Shown one piece after another: positions 15,791 through 24,798 of a stretch of DNA of 64,000 nt. Where the stretch lies: assembly GCA_002427755.1 (NCBI GenBank), contig DIYO01000007.1, positions 54,878-118,877 on the forward strand, given 5' to 3'. Every line of letters begins with the position of its first letter. Within the stretch, counting starts at the first letter, position 1. The position numbers were made by a program, and so were the translations under genes. Below the pieces are notes generated by a model. That model was not told where the DNA came from. It saw nothing but the letters and a program-made list of their open reading frames with translations, and made no database searches. The stretch comes from Roseivirga sp. UBA6052 (lineage in GTDB: Bacteria; Bacteroidota; Bacteroidia; Cytophagales; Cyclobacteriaceae).

Positions 15791-18541
15791 TTAGTCTTTC
15801 TTATCTATCAGCTCATATCCCTGATTAATGCCTTTCTCTAAGGCAGGTACTCCCCTCTCCATCCAAACTGGTTTTGGAGCTCCTTTTAAGTAATGATCGA
15901 AGAATTGCTGCATGCGCACATTGAAGTCTTTTCTATTCTGACGTTTTAATGGCCAGTGTGGTTCACCATTGTAATTTAAGAACCAAGAAGGCTTTCCTAA
16001 TCTTCTTAAAGACACAAAGAACTCAATCCCTTGATACCAAGGCACGTGTCCATCTTCATCGTTGTGCATAATCAGGAGTGGCGTATTGATCTTGTCAATA
16101 TTAAAGATTGGCGAATTCTCAACGTAACGAGCAGGATATTCCCAAGGCGTACCTCCTATTCTACTTTGTGTATGTTCATACTGAAACTGACGGCTTAAAC
16201 CTGTCCACCAACGAATCCCACCATAAGCACTGATCATATTCGGAACAGGTGCCCCAGATTCAGCAGCTTTAAAGATGTCTGTTTTGGTAACCAAATAAGC
16301 GATCTGATAACCACCCCAGCTATGCCCTTGCACACCAATATTATCTTTATCGATAAAGCCTTTTTCAATAAGTGATGTGACTCCTGGTACTACACTATTC
16401 AGAGCACTTTCTCCTGGGTATCCAATTCTATAATATACATCTGGATTGAAGATCACATAGCCACGGCTAGCATACCAACTATAACTTATAGTTGATCTGC
16501 CGGCAGTCGGTGGTCTATGCCCAAAGACTCCATCAGAACTCTTCTCGTAGAAGTTCACAATCATTGGATACTTCTTATTTGGATCAAAATCCTCAGGTTT
16601 GATTAACATACCAGTCAATTCTTTACCATCAAGAGATGTCCAGTTTACCAATTCTGCAGTTCCCCAATTGTATTCAGATTGCTGTGGGTTAGCATCTGAA
16701 ATCTGTGTAATATCCTTGAAAGAAAGATCTGAGGCATGAATATTCGGGAAGTCTACAAATGACTCTTTGGTGAACATCACCTCATCACTGTCCTGAGCCT
16801 TGACTGGTCTTCCATAGCGATAAGGACCTTCAACTAACTGCTTACCTTTTCCATTCTTAGGATTGAACTCATAGTATCCACTATGCTTGTTCACTCCATT
16901 GAAAGTGATTAAAATCCACCTCTCATCTTCATCAATGAATCTAGCTTCATTGTCTAGCCTGACATATCTGTATGCAATCTCATTTTCTCTTCCTCTAGTG
17001 ATGCGCTCACCTGCCCCAGTCTCTGGATTGAATTTCCAGATGTCATATCTATCATAGATATAGACTGACTCATCTCCCTCAGACCAACCAGCTGAACCGT
17101 ATGCGCTAGGGAAGTTTGGAGAATCGTTCAACTCATTATAAAAGACTTCACCTTTTGTTAGATCTTGATGCTTACCAGTATTGATATTATAGGTAAACCA
17201 AGTGCTGTCTGCTGAGCTATAACCAAAAGCATATTTTCCTTCTGGGCTTAAACTCACATTACCTCTCACCTTTTTGAAAGCAGCTTTGACTTCTCCTGTT
17301 TCAGTGTCTACAATTGAATAATCTCTATATCTACCTCCTTCCCATTGACTTTGTAAATCATATGAAGCAGATGTATTCGCTAATGCGAGCTTTGAATTAC
17401 CTTCATTTCCTAGTGTAACATTCGGCAAATCAATTGAGCCAAGCTGAACCATTTTATTGTCTTGATCCAAGTGAATGGTAGCCATAAATGACTTTCTCTT
17501 ATCTGCATTCACTTGTAGTTCTTGTACTGTATAAAGTCTTGGCTCATCATAAGTCCAAACCTCCACATTCACGATTTCCTCATCGATTAGAGAAGTGTCC
17601 TGCAAAACTGGAGGTGTAGCCAAACCAAAGAAAAGCTGGCTTTCATCTTCAGAATAAGTAATACGTCTATCAGGAGATACTCGGTAACCATCAGGTGCTG
17701 AACTTGGGTCAACAAGCATCTCAGCCACATCCATTCCATTTGACCATGAATACAAAGTGTTTGGCCTAACCAATACTTTAGTGGTATCAGTATCTGCCAC
17801 AAAAGACACATGATCTCCTGAGGCACTAATACTCATTTGAGGATATTCTGCTTTTGGAGCTGAATAAATCTGTTTTGGTCCTGATGCGTCCAATTCATCT
17901 ATATACACGCCTGGTGTTTCCACTAGATTACTGAGCGCATAAGTCAGCACTTTTCCCTCTTTGGCGAAAGCATATTTCTTCACATAGTGGATGCTGTCTT
18001 GCTCCCCTGAGCTAAGGTTTCTGATTATCGTGTGATAGCCATTCTTACCACTTGGTTTCTTTCCTTTTTCCGATGCCGTAGCATTTGCATCTAACTGATA
18101 AGCTAAATACCCACCCCACATCTGAGGCATACTATAAGACCTCACCATTGGAATCTTAGTCACGACTCTCGACTTCAGATTGACAATGGCCAGAGTGTCC
18201 TTAGGCATATCGGCACTCTTGGTCTTGGCCCTTTTGAGCTCTCTTACTTCATCTGTCCATGCTTTTATAGTGAATACAGCAAAATCACTTTCGAAAGTGA
18301 ATTGACCATTATAGCCCCGCTCGTGCTCAAAGAAGAGATTCCCATCTATATCTCGAATCTTTAAATGATTGTTCTCCTCTCCCTTTTCCAGAGAGTACAT
18401 AATCATTTGGCCATTTCTTGAGATACGCGGATTCTGAATACTATTCCAGATATCGAAGTCAGGATGATCTAAAATCTTTTTCTGTCCAAATGCCATAGTT
18501 GAAATGCAAAGACATAACAGTGTTAGGATAAGATTTCTCAT
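15791..18541 (-). CDS. Exported S9 (prolyl oligopeptidase family) peptidase
   Basis: A 916-residue secreted serine peptidase. Signal peptide about 1-20 (ending AFGQ), a long beta-propeller-like region (about 30-640), and a C-terminal alpha/beta-hydrolase domain with the complete triad: Ser741 in GHSWGGY, Asp830 in NDEDGHVPWY and His862 in GEPHWPL. The family removes dipeptides or short peptides at proline or acyl groups; the length matches the large Bacteroidota S9 proteins. It is a single gene with terminators on one side and a 150-base promoter region on the other. Substrate not known; it may work with the M14 enzyme in peptide use. Confidence 0.92.
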   Translation of the reverse strand: MRNLILTLLCLCISTMAFGQKKILDHPDFDIWNSIQNPRISRNGQMIMYSLEKGEENNHLKIRDIDGNLFFEHERGYNGQFTFESDFAVFTIKAWTDEVRELKRAKTKSADMPKDTLAIVNLKSRVVTKIPMVRSYSMPQMWGGYLAYQLDANATASEKGKKPSGKNGYHTIIRNLSSGEQDSIHYVKKYAFAKEGKVLTYALSNLVETPGVYIDELDASGPKQIYSAPKAEYPQMSISASGDHVSFVADTDTTKVLVRPNTLYSWSNGMDVAEMLVDPSSAPDGYRVSPDRRITYSEDESQLFFGLATPPVLQDTSLIDEEIVNVEVWTYDEPRLYTVQELQVNADKRKSFMATIHLDQDNKMVQLGSIDLPNVTLGNEGNSKLALANTSASYDLQSQWEGGRYRDYSIVDTETGEVKAAFKKVRGNVSLSPEGKYAFGYSSADSTWFTYNINTGKHQDLTKGEVFYNELNDSPNFPSAYGSAGWSEGDESVYIYDRYDIWKFNPETGAGERITRGRENEIAYRYVRLDNEARFIDEDERWILITFNGVNKHSGYYEFNPKNGKGKQLVEGPYRYGRPVKAQDSDEVMFTKESFVDFPNIHASDLSFKDITQISDANPQQSEYNWGTAELVNWTSLDGKELTGMLIKPEDFDPNKKYPMIVNFYEKSSDGVFGHRPPTAGRSTISYSWYASRGYVIFNPDVYYRIGYPGESALNSVVPGVTSLIEKGFIDKDNIGVQGHSWGGYQIAYLVTKTDIFKAAESGAPVPNMISAYGGIRWWTGLSRQFQYEHTQSRIGGTPWEYPARYVENSPIFNIDKINTPLLIMHNDEDGHVPWYQGIEFFVSLRRLGKPSWFLNYNGEPHWPLKRQNRKDFNVRMQQFFDHYLKGAPKPVWMERGVPALEKGINQGYELIDKKD

Positions 18542-18699
18542 AGTTAGTAGTTTCTAAATGATACCCTAAAATACTCCTGAATTGGCTGGGCTTTTATCTT
18601 TTTTGATGATTGGTGTAAAACAGATTCGTATATATCTCAATCATTCATTCAAATACTATAACTTTTAATGGTCTGAATCACTGATTAAAATGATTATAT

Positions 18700-18709
18700 C
18701 ACACACACA
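18700..18709. repeat. (CA)5 dinucleotide tract at the GxxExxY gene start
   Basis: Five CA units ten bases after an ATG at 18690. With five units the ATG runs into TAA after eight codons; with four units it enters the GxxExxY frame. Short for a phase-variation tract, so it may only mark a fixed frameshift. Confidence 0.6.
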
Positions 18710-18772
18710 GATTTAAAGCATAAAGACATTACAGAAAAAATAATTGGAGCGTCATTCGATGTCCATGGATTC

Positions 18773-19108
18773 TTGGGAAATGGATTTCAAGAGGTTATTT
18801 ATCAGAGAGCCTTAGCATATGAAATGAGTCAAAGAGATTTAGCCTTTCAAAGAGAAATTGAACAAGACATCTACTATAAAGAGCTTTCTAAACCAATAGG
18901 CAGACGAAGAGCAGACTTTGTTGTTGAAAATAAGGTGCTGGTCGAGCTAAAAGCAATCAAAGAAATAGAAGATGTCCATTTAGCTCAAGTACTTAATTAT
19001 CTCAAAGCCTACAGATTAGAAGTTGGACTACTAATCAATTTTGGATCAAAAAGCTTAACTTTTAAAAGGTTAGTGCTAACTCAAAATCAGCGCAATCAAG
19101 AAATCTAA
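18773..19108 (+). CDS. GxxExxY protein with a disrupted or unusual start
   Basis: The GxxExxY family motif is seen as GNGFQEVIY, followed by IGRRRADFVVENKVLVELKA, which resembles a PD-(D/E)xK nuclease-like core. The only conventional start inside the frame is TTG at 18773, but family-like sequence continues upstream without a stop to 18689 (HKDITEKIIGASFDVHGFL). The likely original ATG at 18690 is out of frame by one CA unit of a CACACACACA tract at 18700-18709. Removing one unit restores a full N-terminus. The gene may be a start-frameshift pseudogene, phase variable or translated from TTG. The family's function is unproven. It lies before DUF6090 copy 4. Confidence 0.75.
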   Translation: MGNGFQEVIYQRALAYEMSQRDLAFQREIEQDIYYKELSKPIGRRRADFVVENKVLVELKAIKEIEDVHLAQVLNYLKAYRLEVGLLINFGSKSLTFKRLVLTQNQRNQEI

Positions 19109-19129
19109 ATAATCTGCGATTCAGACAAC

Positions 19130-19822
19130 ATGCTCAATTTTCTCCGCAAACTCAGACGCAATAACATGAAGAACTCACAGTACTTTAAATATGCTTTTGG
19201 CGAAATCATTCTTGTGGTTGTAGGTATCCTTATTGCACTAGGTATTAACAACTGGAATGAAGAACGAAAAATCTCAGATGAGGAGACCAGGTTGCTAGAA
19301 AAGGTTAAAACCGAAAACGACTATAACATAGAAATTCTCTTGGAAGATACGGCCTACTTCTACTCAATAGAGGAAACTACCTATTTTATGGCTGAGAATC
19401 TGAAACTTCCAAGATCTAGTAAAAGAGATTCAATTATTGGCAATAGTCTGAATGATGTATTGCGTGTGGTCAATATGGAATTCTCCACAGATTATCTGAC
19501 CAGATATATCAATAACTCACAAAACATAAATGATGATTTAGTTTATGATTTCATAGAGTTGAACGACTTATTTAAATCGGTTAAAATATCTTCTGACATG
19601 GTATCGGAATATAAATTCAGTAATATCATGACAGAATTTGAGAAGAGTATAGACTTTATAGATGGTGAGATCTATGATATTAGATTACTAGAAAAAAAGG
19701 AATTCGTCAATCGTCTGGCAATCCTCAGTGCCATTGAGCAAGCCAGGTCAATTGCCACGAGAGACTGCGTAGCCAAAGCATACAAAATCGATTCACTATT
19801 AAACCTAAGACTTAATCAATAA
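19130..19822 (+). CDS. DUF6090-family membrane protein, copy 4
   Basis: A 230-residue paralogue placed 3.4 kb from the tandem array, beyond the S9 peptidase. It starts MLNFLRKLRRNNMKNSQYF and has the anchor helix GEIILVVVGILIALGINNWNE; the extracytoplasmic part has many acidic residues and diverges from the others. It begins 21 bases after the GxxExxY stop and is followed five bases after its own stop by a small coiled-coil gene, so these may form one transcript. Function unknown. Confidence 0.85.
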   Translation: MLNFLRKLRRNNMKNSQYFKYAFGEIILVVVGILIALGINNWNEERKISDEETRLLEKVKTENDYNIEILLEDTAYFYSIEETTYFMAENLKLPRSSKRDSIIGNSLNDVLRVVNMEFSTDYLTRYINNSQNINDDLVYDFIELNDLFKSVKISSDMVSEYKFSNIMTEFEKSIDFIDGEIYDIRLLEKKEFVNRLAILSAIEQARSIATRDCVAKAYKIDSLLNLRLNQ

Positions 19823-19827
19823 ATACT

Positions 19828-20019
19828 ATGGGACTATTCTGGGACTTAATGCAACAAAGCCAAATCAGTGATCAACAAAACAGAGCCGACTCATTAGAAG
19901 AGCGTGTGGCTTGGCTAGAAGATGAATTGCATCATACCAAGGTGCTTCTTGTAAAAACCTTGAAAGCATTAGAAGAGCATACAGGGCAGGATATTGATGG
20001 CGATGGAGTAGCGGGCTAA
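19828..20019 (+). CDS. Small coiled-coil hypothetical protein
   Basis: A 63-residue soluble protein. Residues about 10-50 show a heptad pattern (NRADSLEERVAWLEDELHH) that predicts a coiled coil, and the C-terminus DIDGDGVAG looks like a single EF-hand-like or thrombospondin-type Asp loop. It starts five bases after DUF6090 copy 4 and its last four bases overlap the end of the convergent DUF3667 gene. Function unknown. Confidence 0.75.
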   Translation: MGLFWDLMQQSQISDQQNRADSLEERVAWLEDELHHTKVLLVKTLKALEEHTGQDIDGDGVAG

Positions 20020-20849
20020 ACCAGCCAGAAAGTCAATCCAAAGAGAATGAAACGGTAAACCAAAATCATGGGATAAAAACTGCCTTGTATCAAGATTATC
20101 CTCGCCAGATAACTCAGGCTGTTTTTAGACTTCCATGGTTTCATCATTAAGAAGATATATAGACCTGAAAAGGCTAAGATGACAAGAGAATAAATAATGT
20201 CAGTATTACCCCCTGTCAATATCATTAAACCAAAACTCTTGTAAAGCACCCAAGCTAAAGCAGGTATAAAAAGGTTAAAAGCAATGGTGAAAAATGCCCA
20301 AAATTGAAAGGCAAGGTTAAAGCCTTCAGAAAGCATGAGTCCCATCTTGTTAAAACTCAGAAAAAACACTGCTCCTAGAACCGGAACCAAAACGATAAGT
20401 ATCAGCTTGCTTATTTCACCGGTCTTTTGATCATAGGCTGGAGCATAAGCTTCAATTGAAGTGCCCCTTGACGCCAAATCTTTTTCTACAATATCTGAAA
20501 CCCAACCGCTATAAGGCTGTCCGATCATTTGGGATCTTAGACTAGTTTTAAAAGTCTCAGCACCTGCTAGCAAGAAGTAAAGGACATTTGTTAAAAGAAA
20601 TAGATTTAAAGGTTTTAGATACTTTACCCGTACACCTCGACTGTAATTCAGTGCATACCTTGAAGGAAAGAATAGTAACTCCTTGAGCGTTAAAATTAGC
20701 TTACCGTCAATGTTCACGAGGTTCAAAACTGAATCTTTCAACCAAACCTTAACAGATTTATCCTCTCTGGTAAGCACTTTCTCACCACAAACCGCACAAA
20801 ATCTTCCGCTAAGTTCAGCGCCACAAGATTTACAATGTGTTTGACTCAT
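20016..20849 (-). CDS. DUF3667 family zinc-ribbon membrane protein
   Basis: A 277-residue protein. An N-terminal zinc ribbon (HCKSCGAELSGRFCAVCG, two CxxC knuckles) is followed by the DUF3667 region with LTLKELLFFPSRYALNYSRG and KYLKPLNLFLLTNVLYFLL, then four to five TM helices to the C-terminus. The family is widespread in Bacteroidota; no function is established. It lies 28 bases downstream of tex on the same strand and may be co-transcribed with it. Confidence 0.87.
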   Translation of the reverse strand: MSQTHCKSCGAELSGRFCAVCGEKVLTREDKSVKVWLKDSVLNLVNIDGKLILTLKELLFFPSRYALNYSRGVRVKYLKPLNLFLLTNVLYFLLAGAETFKTSLRSQMIGQPYSGWVSDIVEKDLASRGTSIEAYAPAYDQKTGEISKLILIVLVPVLGAVFFLSFNKMGLMLSEGFNLAFQFWAFFTIAFNLFIPALAWVLYKSFGLMILTGGNTDIIYSLVILAFSGLYIFLMMKPWKSKNSLSYLARIILIQGSFYPMILVYRFILFGLTFWLV

Positions 20850-20877
20850 CTCTATTAAGATAAGAATTCAATCGGTA

Positions 20878-23091
20878 TTATTTCCCAAACTTACCCTTAA
20901 GCGCTTGTAGCTTAGAAGCCATATCGCCCTCAGGCTGTTGTCTTCTTTTCTGGCTTTTCTTCCTTTGAGGTGCCTTCCCTGTTTTCATGGATAAGGAGAT
21001 TCTTTTCCTATTTAGATCTACTTCTGTGACAGTGACCATGACCTTTTGTTGAACTGAAACTACTTCTGCTGGATTGCTCACAAATTGATCTGATAATTGG
21101 CTTACATGTACCAAACCATCCTGATGTACACCAACATCCACAAAAGCCCCGAAATTGGTTACGTTGGTCACAATTCCTGGTAATTTCATACCCACTTTTA
21201 GGTCTTCAGGCGCATTTACACCTTCCGCAAATTCAAAGACCTCAAATTGCTCGCGAGGATCTCTCCCAGGCTTAGAAAGTTCAGCCAAAATGTCTTTTAG
21301 TGTAGGTAATCCGATGGTATCAGTAGCATATTGTTTTAGATCTATCTGATCCCTCAGCCTAGGATCCTTTATCAATTCGGCAATACTACATTTCTGATCC
21401 TTAGCCATCTGCTGAACAATGGCGTAAGACTCAGGATGCACAGCACTATTATCTAATGGATTGGTTGCTCCTTTAATTCTTAAAAAACCTGCTGCTTGCT
21501 CATAGGCTTTTTCTCCCAACCTCTCAACATTTTTAATTGATGCTCTATCCTTAAAAGGTCCGTTCTCATTTCGATATTGAACGATGTTTTTGGCTAATTG
21601 CGGCCCCAATCCTGCCACATAGGTAAGCAGCTGTTCAGAAGCTGTATTCACTTCAACCCCAACTGCATTTACACAGCTCATTACCACATCATCCAAACTG
21701 TGTTTGAGGGCATTCTGATCCACATCGTGCTGATACTGACCTACGCCAATAGATTTTGGGTCGATCTTCACTAATTCAGCTAATGGATCCATTAACCTAC
21801 GACCTATCGACACAGCACCTCTAACGGTTAAATCTTGATCTGGGAATTCTGCTCTGGCTACTTCAGATGCCGAATAAATAGAGGCTCCACTTTCATTCAC
21901 CATAACAACAGTTACCGCATTACCGAATTCAAGCCCCTTAACAAACTCTTCTGTTTCTCTTCCTGCGGTGCCATTTCCTATAGCAATAGCTTCAATCTTG
22001 AACTTATCTACTAGGTGTTTTATGGTCTCAGCAGATTCCATTCTTCGCTTTTGAGGTTCATTAGGAAAAATAGCTTCGAAATGAAGCAACTTGCCTTGAG
22101 CATCTAGACAAACCAACTTACAGCCCGTTCTGAACCCCGGATCTATGGCCATCATTCTCTTACTACCTAAAGGAGCTGCCATTAAAAGCTTTTGTAGGTT
22201 TTCCGCAAAAACCTTGATCGCTTCTTCATCGGCCTTCTTTTTAGAAAGCATTCGCAGTTCAGTTTCCATAGAGGGCCTTAATAATCTCTTATATGCATCT
22301 CGTATGGCGAACTTAACTTGGTCGGAAGCTAAATTATTCGCCTTTAGGTACTTGCGATCAATCAGTTCAATGGCACCTTCTTCGTCTGGCACCATATCTA
22401 ACATAAGTATCAATTCTGCCTCTCCCCTTCTCATTGCTAAAAGTCTATGAGACGGTATCTCTTTGACAGACTCTTCCCATTCAAAGTAATCTTTGTATTT
22501 CTGGCCTTCTTCTTTTTTAGATTCAAATACGGTAGACTTTACTACTGCATGCTTTTGAAAATAGACACGGAGTTTTTCTCTTATTTCGGCATCTTCATTT
22601 ATCCATTCAGATATGATATGTCTGGCACCTTCTAATGCTTCTTCCTCATTACTCACTCCTTTTTCTTGATTAACATAAGGAGAAGCATTAAAATCTCCTT
22701 GTTCAGAGAGTTGTTTGGCCAAGGGTTCCAAACCTTTCTCTCTAGCCATACTGGCTTTTGTCTTTCTTTTAGGCTTATAGGGTAAATAAATATCTTCTAG
22801 TCTCGCCAGCGTTTCGGCCTTCTCAATCTCCTCTTTTAACTCTTCAGTTAATTTATCTTGATCGGCTATAGACTTTAAGATCGCTTCCCTACGCTTATCT
22901 AGCTCACGTAATTGAGTAATTCTATCACGAATAGCCGCAACTTGCACCTCATCTAGGCTACCGGTTATTTCCTTCCGATATCTTGAGATAAAAGGCACTG
23001 TTCCTCCATCGTCAAGAAGTTTAATGGTAGCGTCAACTTGCTGAGTAGAGATTGATAATTCTGCTGATAAAAGAGTAGAGTGTTTCGTCAT
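20878..23091 (-). CDS. tex: Tex family RNA-binding transcription accessory protein
   Basis: A 737-residue cytoplasmic protein with the full Tex layout: N-terminal helical region with VPFISRYRKEITGSLDEVQ, a YqgF/RNase H-like domain (about 320-450, MAIDPGFRTGCKL), helix-hairpin-helix motifs (about 480-560, VNTASEQLLTYVAGLG), and a C-terminal S1 RNA-binding domain (about 635-710, GAFVDVGVHQDGLVHVSQ). The tail is basic. Tex proteins bind RNA and act with the transcription machinery; the exact role is uncertain even in well-studied species. Length is as usual for the family. Confidence 0.95.
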   Translation of the reverse strand: MTKHSTLLSAELSISTQQVDATIKLLDDGGTVPFISRYRKEITGSLDEVQVAAIRDRITQLRELDKRREAILKSIADQDKLTEELKEEIEKAETLARLEDIYLPYKPKRKTKASMAREKGLEPLAKQLSEQGDFNASPYVNQEKGVSNEEEALEGARHIISEWINEDAEIREKLRVYFQKHAVVKSTVFESKKEEGQKYKDYFEWEESVKEIPSHRLLAMRRGEAELILMLDMVPDEEGAIELIDRKYLKANNLASDQVKFAIRDAYKRLLRPSMETELRMLSKKKADEEAIKVFAENLQKLLMAAPLGSKRMMAIDPGFRTGCKLVCLDAQGKLLHFEAIFPNEPQKRRMESAETIKHLVDKFKIEAIAIGNGTAGRETEEFVKGLEFGNAVTVVMVNESGASIYSASEVARAEFPDQDLTVRGAVSIGRRLMDPLAELVKIDPKSIGVGQYQHDVDQNALKHSLDDVVMSCVNAVGVEVNTASEQLLTYVAGLGPQLAKNIVQYRNENGPFKDRASIKNVERLGEKAYEQAAGFLRIKGATNPLDNSAVHPESYAIVQQMAKDQKCSIAELIKDPRLRDQIDLKQYATDTIGLPTLKDILAELSKPGRDPREQFEVFEFAEGVNAPEDLKVGMKLPGIVTNVTNFGAFVDVGVHQDGLVHVSQLSDQFVSNPAEVVSVQQKVMVTVTEVDLNRKRISLSMKTGKAPQRKKSQKRRQQPEGDMASKLQALKGKFGK

Positions 23092-23329
23092 GGATAGTTC
23101 TAAAAAAGGTGGCCAAAACTAAAAGGAGTCATCAAACTTCAAAAGTGTTCGTTTCAATTTATTTAAGCGCCTTTCAGTAAGATTCTCAGGATCAAGTTCT
23201 TTTTAGTAAAGGATATTGAAGTAGAACTAAACCATTCATATAATTGCGCAAAATTTCACGTTTAAAAAGTAACTTTAAAGTTCATAATCGAGTATTGTGA
23301 AATAACTACCAGAAAAGAGGATTAACTAA

Positions 23330-24796
23330 ATGACTTTCAAATTCAAAAACATCAACCGAAGTCTTAATGCACGTTTTAAAGGGCTTCTATCTATTACGAT
23401 TCTCACGATCGTAATGCTGGGTTGTAATGATATTTCAGACATTCAACCGCCTAGTCTTGACGGAGAGCGCGTTACTATTTTCTTTATTAATGATCCTCAC
23501 GCTGAAATGGGCAATTTTGGCAAGATCAAGAACATAGTTGATGCTGAGCGAAATGTGAATAGAACCTTACTGGTAAGCGCTGGTGACTTATTCTCGGGTA
23601 GCCCATATGTAGATCAATATGTTGAACCGGGTTTGCCAATGATCGATCTAATGAACAAGGTAGGTTTTGACCTTTCTGTACTAGGAAACCATGAATTTGA
23701 TTATGGATTAGAGGAGCTTCAAGAAAGGGTTGATGACTCAAATTTCAGTTGGATTTGTGCGAATGTTACTAGCGCAGGAACGGCATTAAATCAACCAGCG
23801 GCCTTCAGAACAATAGAAATAGATGGCTTAAGAGTAACTTTCTTAGGCTTTGTTGAAACAGAAGGTAGAGAGGGCGTAGTTGCACCTGCTGCTCATCCAT
23901 GGAGAATGAGAGGATTAGAGTTTGAAGACCACAAGTCTACAATTAGAAATTATGTGAATCTTAAAGAAGATGAGAATTCTGATGTGGTAATTGGTCTTAC
24001 CCACCTAGGCTTGGACAACGATATTTCGTTGGCTAACACCTATGATTTCTTAGATGCTGTTATCGGAGGACATTCTCATGACTTATCTACGCAGTACTTT
24101 AACAATACTCCGGTTTTAATGGCTGGAGCATTCCTCAACTACCTAGGCAAATTAGAATTAATTGTTGACGATGAGGGTGCTATACTATCTCGGGTGTCTC
24201 TAATTGATTTAAATGCATACACAGAAAGCGATGAGTCAATAGATGAGGTGAGTAATTCATACTCAAATAACCCTGTATTTGATGAGGTAGTTGGTAATAC
24301 CGAAACAGCTATGGATGACATCGGAGAAGCAGGATGTTTCTTTACTACTGCTCTAAAATCAGAGCTGCAGGTAGATATCACTATTCAGAATTTAGGTGGT
24401 CTTAGAAGCCGCATAGATGAAGGAGAGATTACTAAGTTTGAGATTTATGAATTAGACCCTTTTAATAATCAGGCAGTTATTTATAGAATTACAGCAAGTG
24501 AGTTGAAGAGCTTTTTACAAGAAACTAGCTTAGCCATTTCTTATACTGGATTAAACATCACTAAATCAGGAGATGAAATAGTTCTTACCGATACCAACGG
24601 AGATCCAATCGATGATAATACCACATTCACTTTAGGTATGAATGACTTTATACCTGCCTTGTATGAGGATTACTTTACTTTCGACCAAGTGGATATTCAA
24701 GATAGAACTACTGCTGAAGTGCTAATTGACTATCTCGAAAACGGTCTTCCATTCATTAATTTTGAAGGTTGTAGTAGAAACTTCGACTACGATTAA
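23330..24796 (+). CDS. 5'-nucleotidase/UshA-like metallophosphoesterase lipoprotein
   Basis: A 488-residue exported enzyme. A long basic N-terminal extension precedes a lipoprotein signal with VMLGC (Cys32). The metallophosphatase domain shows the di-metal motifs NDPHAE (about 54-59, where family members usually have NDxHG), GDLFSG, LGNHEFDYG, THLG and GGHSHD. The C-terminal 5'-nucleotidase domain (about 320-480) contains NLGGLRSRI and the substrate region FNNQAVIYRIT. It probably hydrolyses nucleotides to nucleosides and phosphate at the outer side of a membrane. Its stop codon and that of the convergent permease are two bases apart. Confidence 0.9.
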   Translation: MTFKFKNINRSLNARFKGLLSITILTIVMLGCNDISDIQPPSLDGERVTIFFINDPHAEMGNFGKIKNIVDAERNVNRTLLVSAGDLFSGSPYVDQYVEPGLPMIDLMNKVGFDLSVLGNHEFDYGLEELQERVDDSNFSWICANVTSAGTALNQPAAFRTIEIDGLRVTFLGFVETEGREGVVAPAAHPWRMRGLEFEDHKSTIRNYVNLKEDENSDVVIGLTHLGLDNDISLANTYDFLDAVIGGHSHDLSTQYFNNTPVLMAGAFLNYLGKLELIVDDEGAILSRVSLIDLNAYTESDESIDEVSNSYSNNPVFDEVVGNTETAMDDIGEAGCFFTTALKSELQVDITIQNLGGLRSRIDEGEITKFEIYELDPFNNQAVIYRITASELKSFLQETSLAISYTGLNITKSGDEIVLTDTNGDPIDDNTTFTLGMNDFIPALYEDYFTFDQVDIQDRTTAEVLIDYLENGLPFINFEGCSRNFDYD

Positions 24797-24798
24797 TT

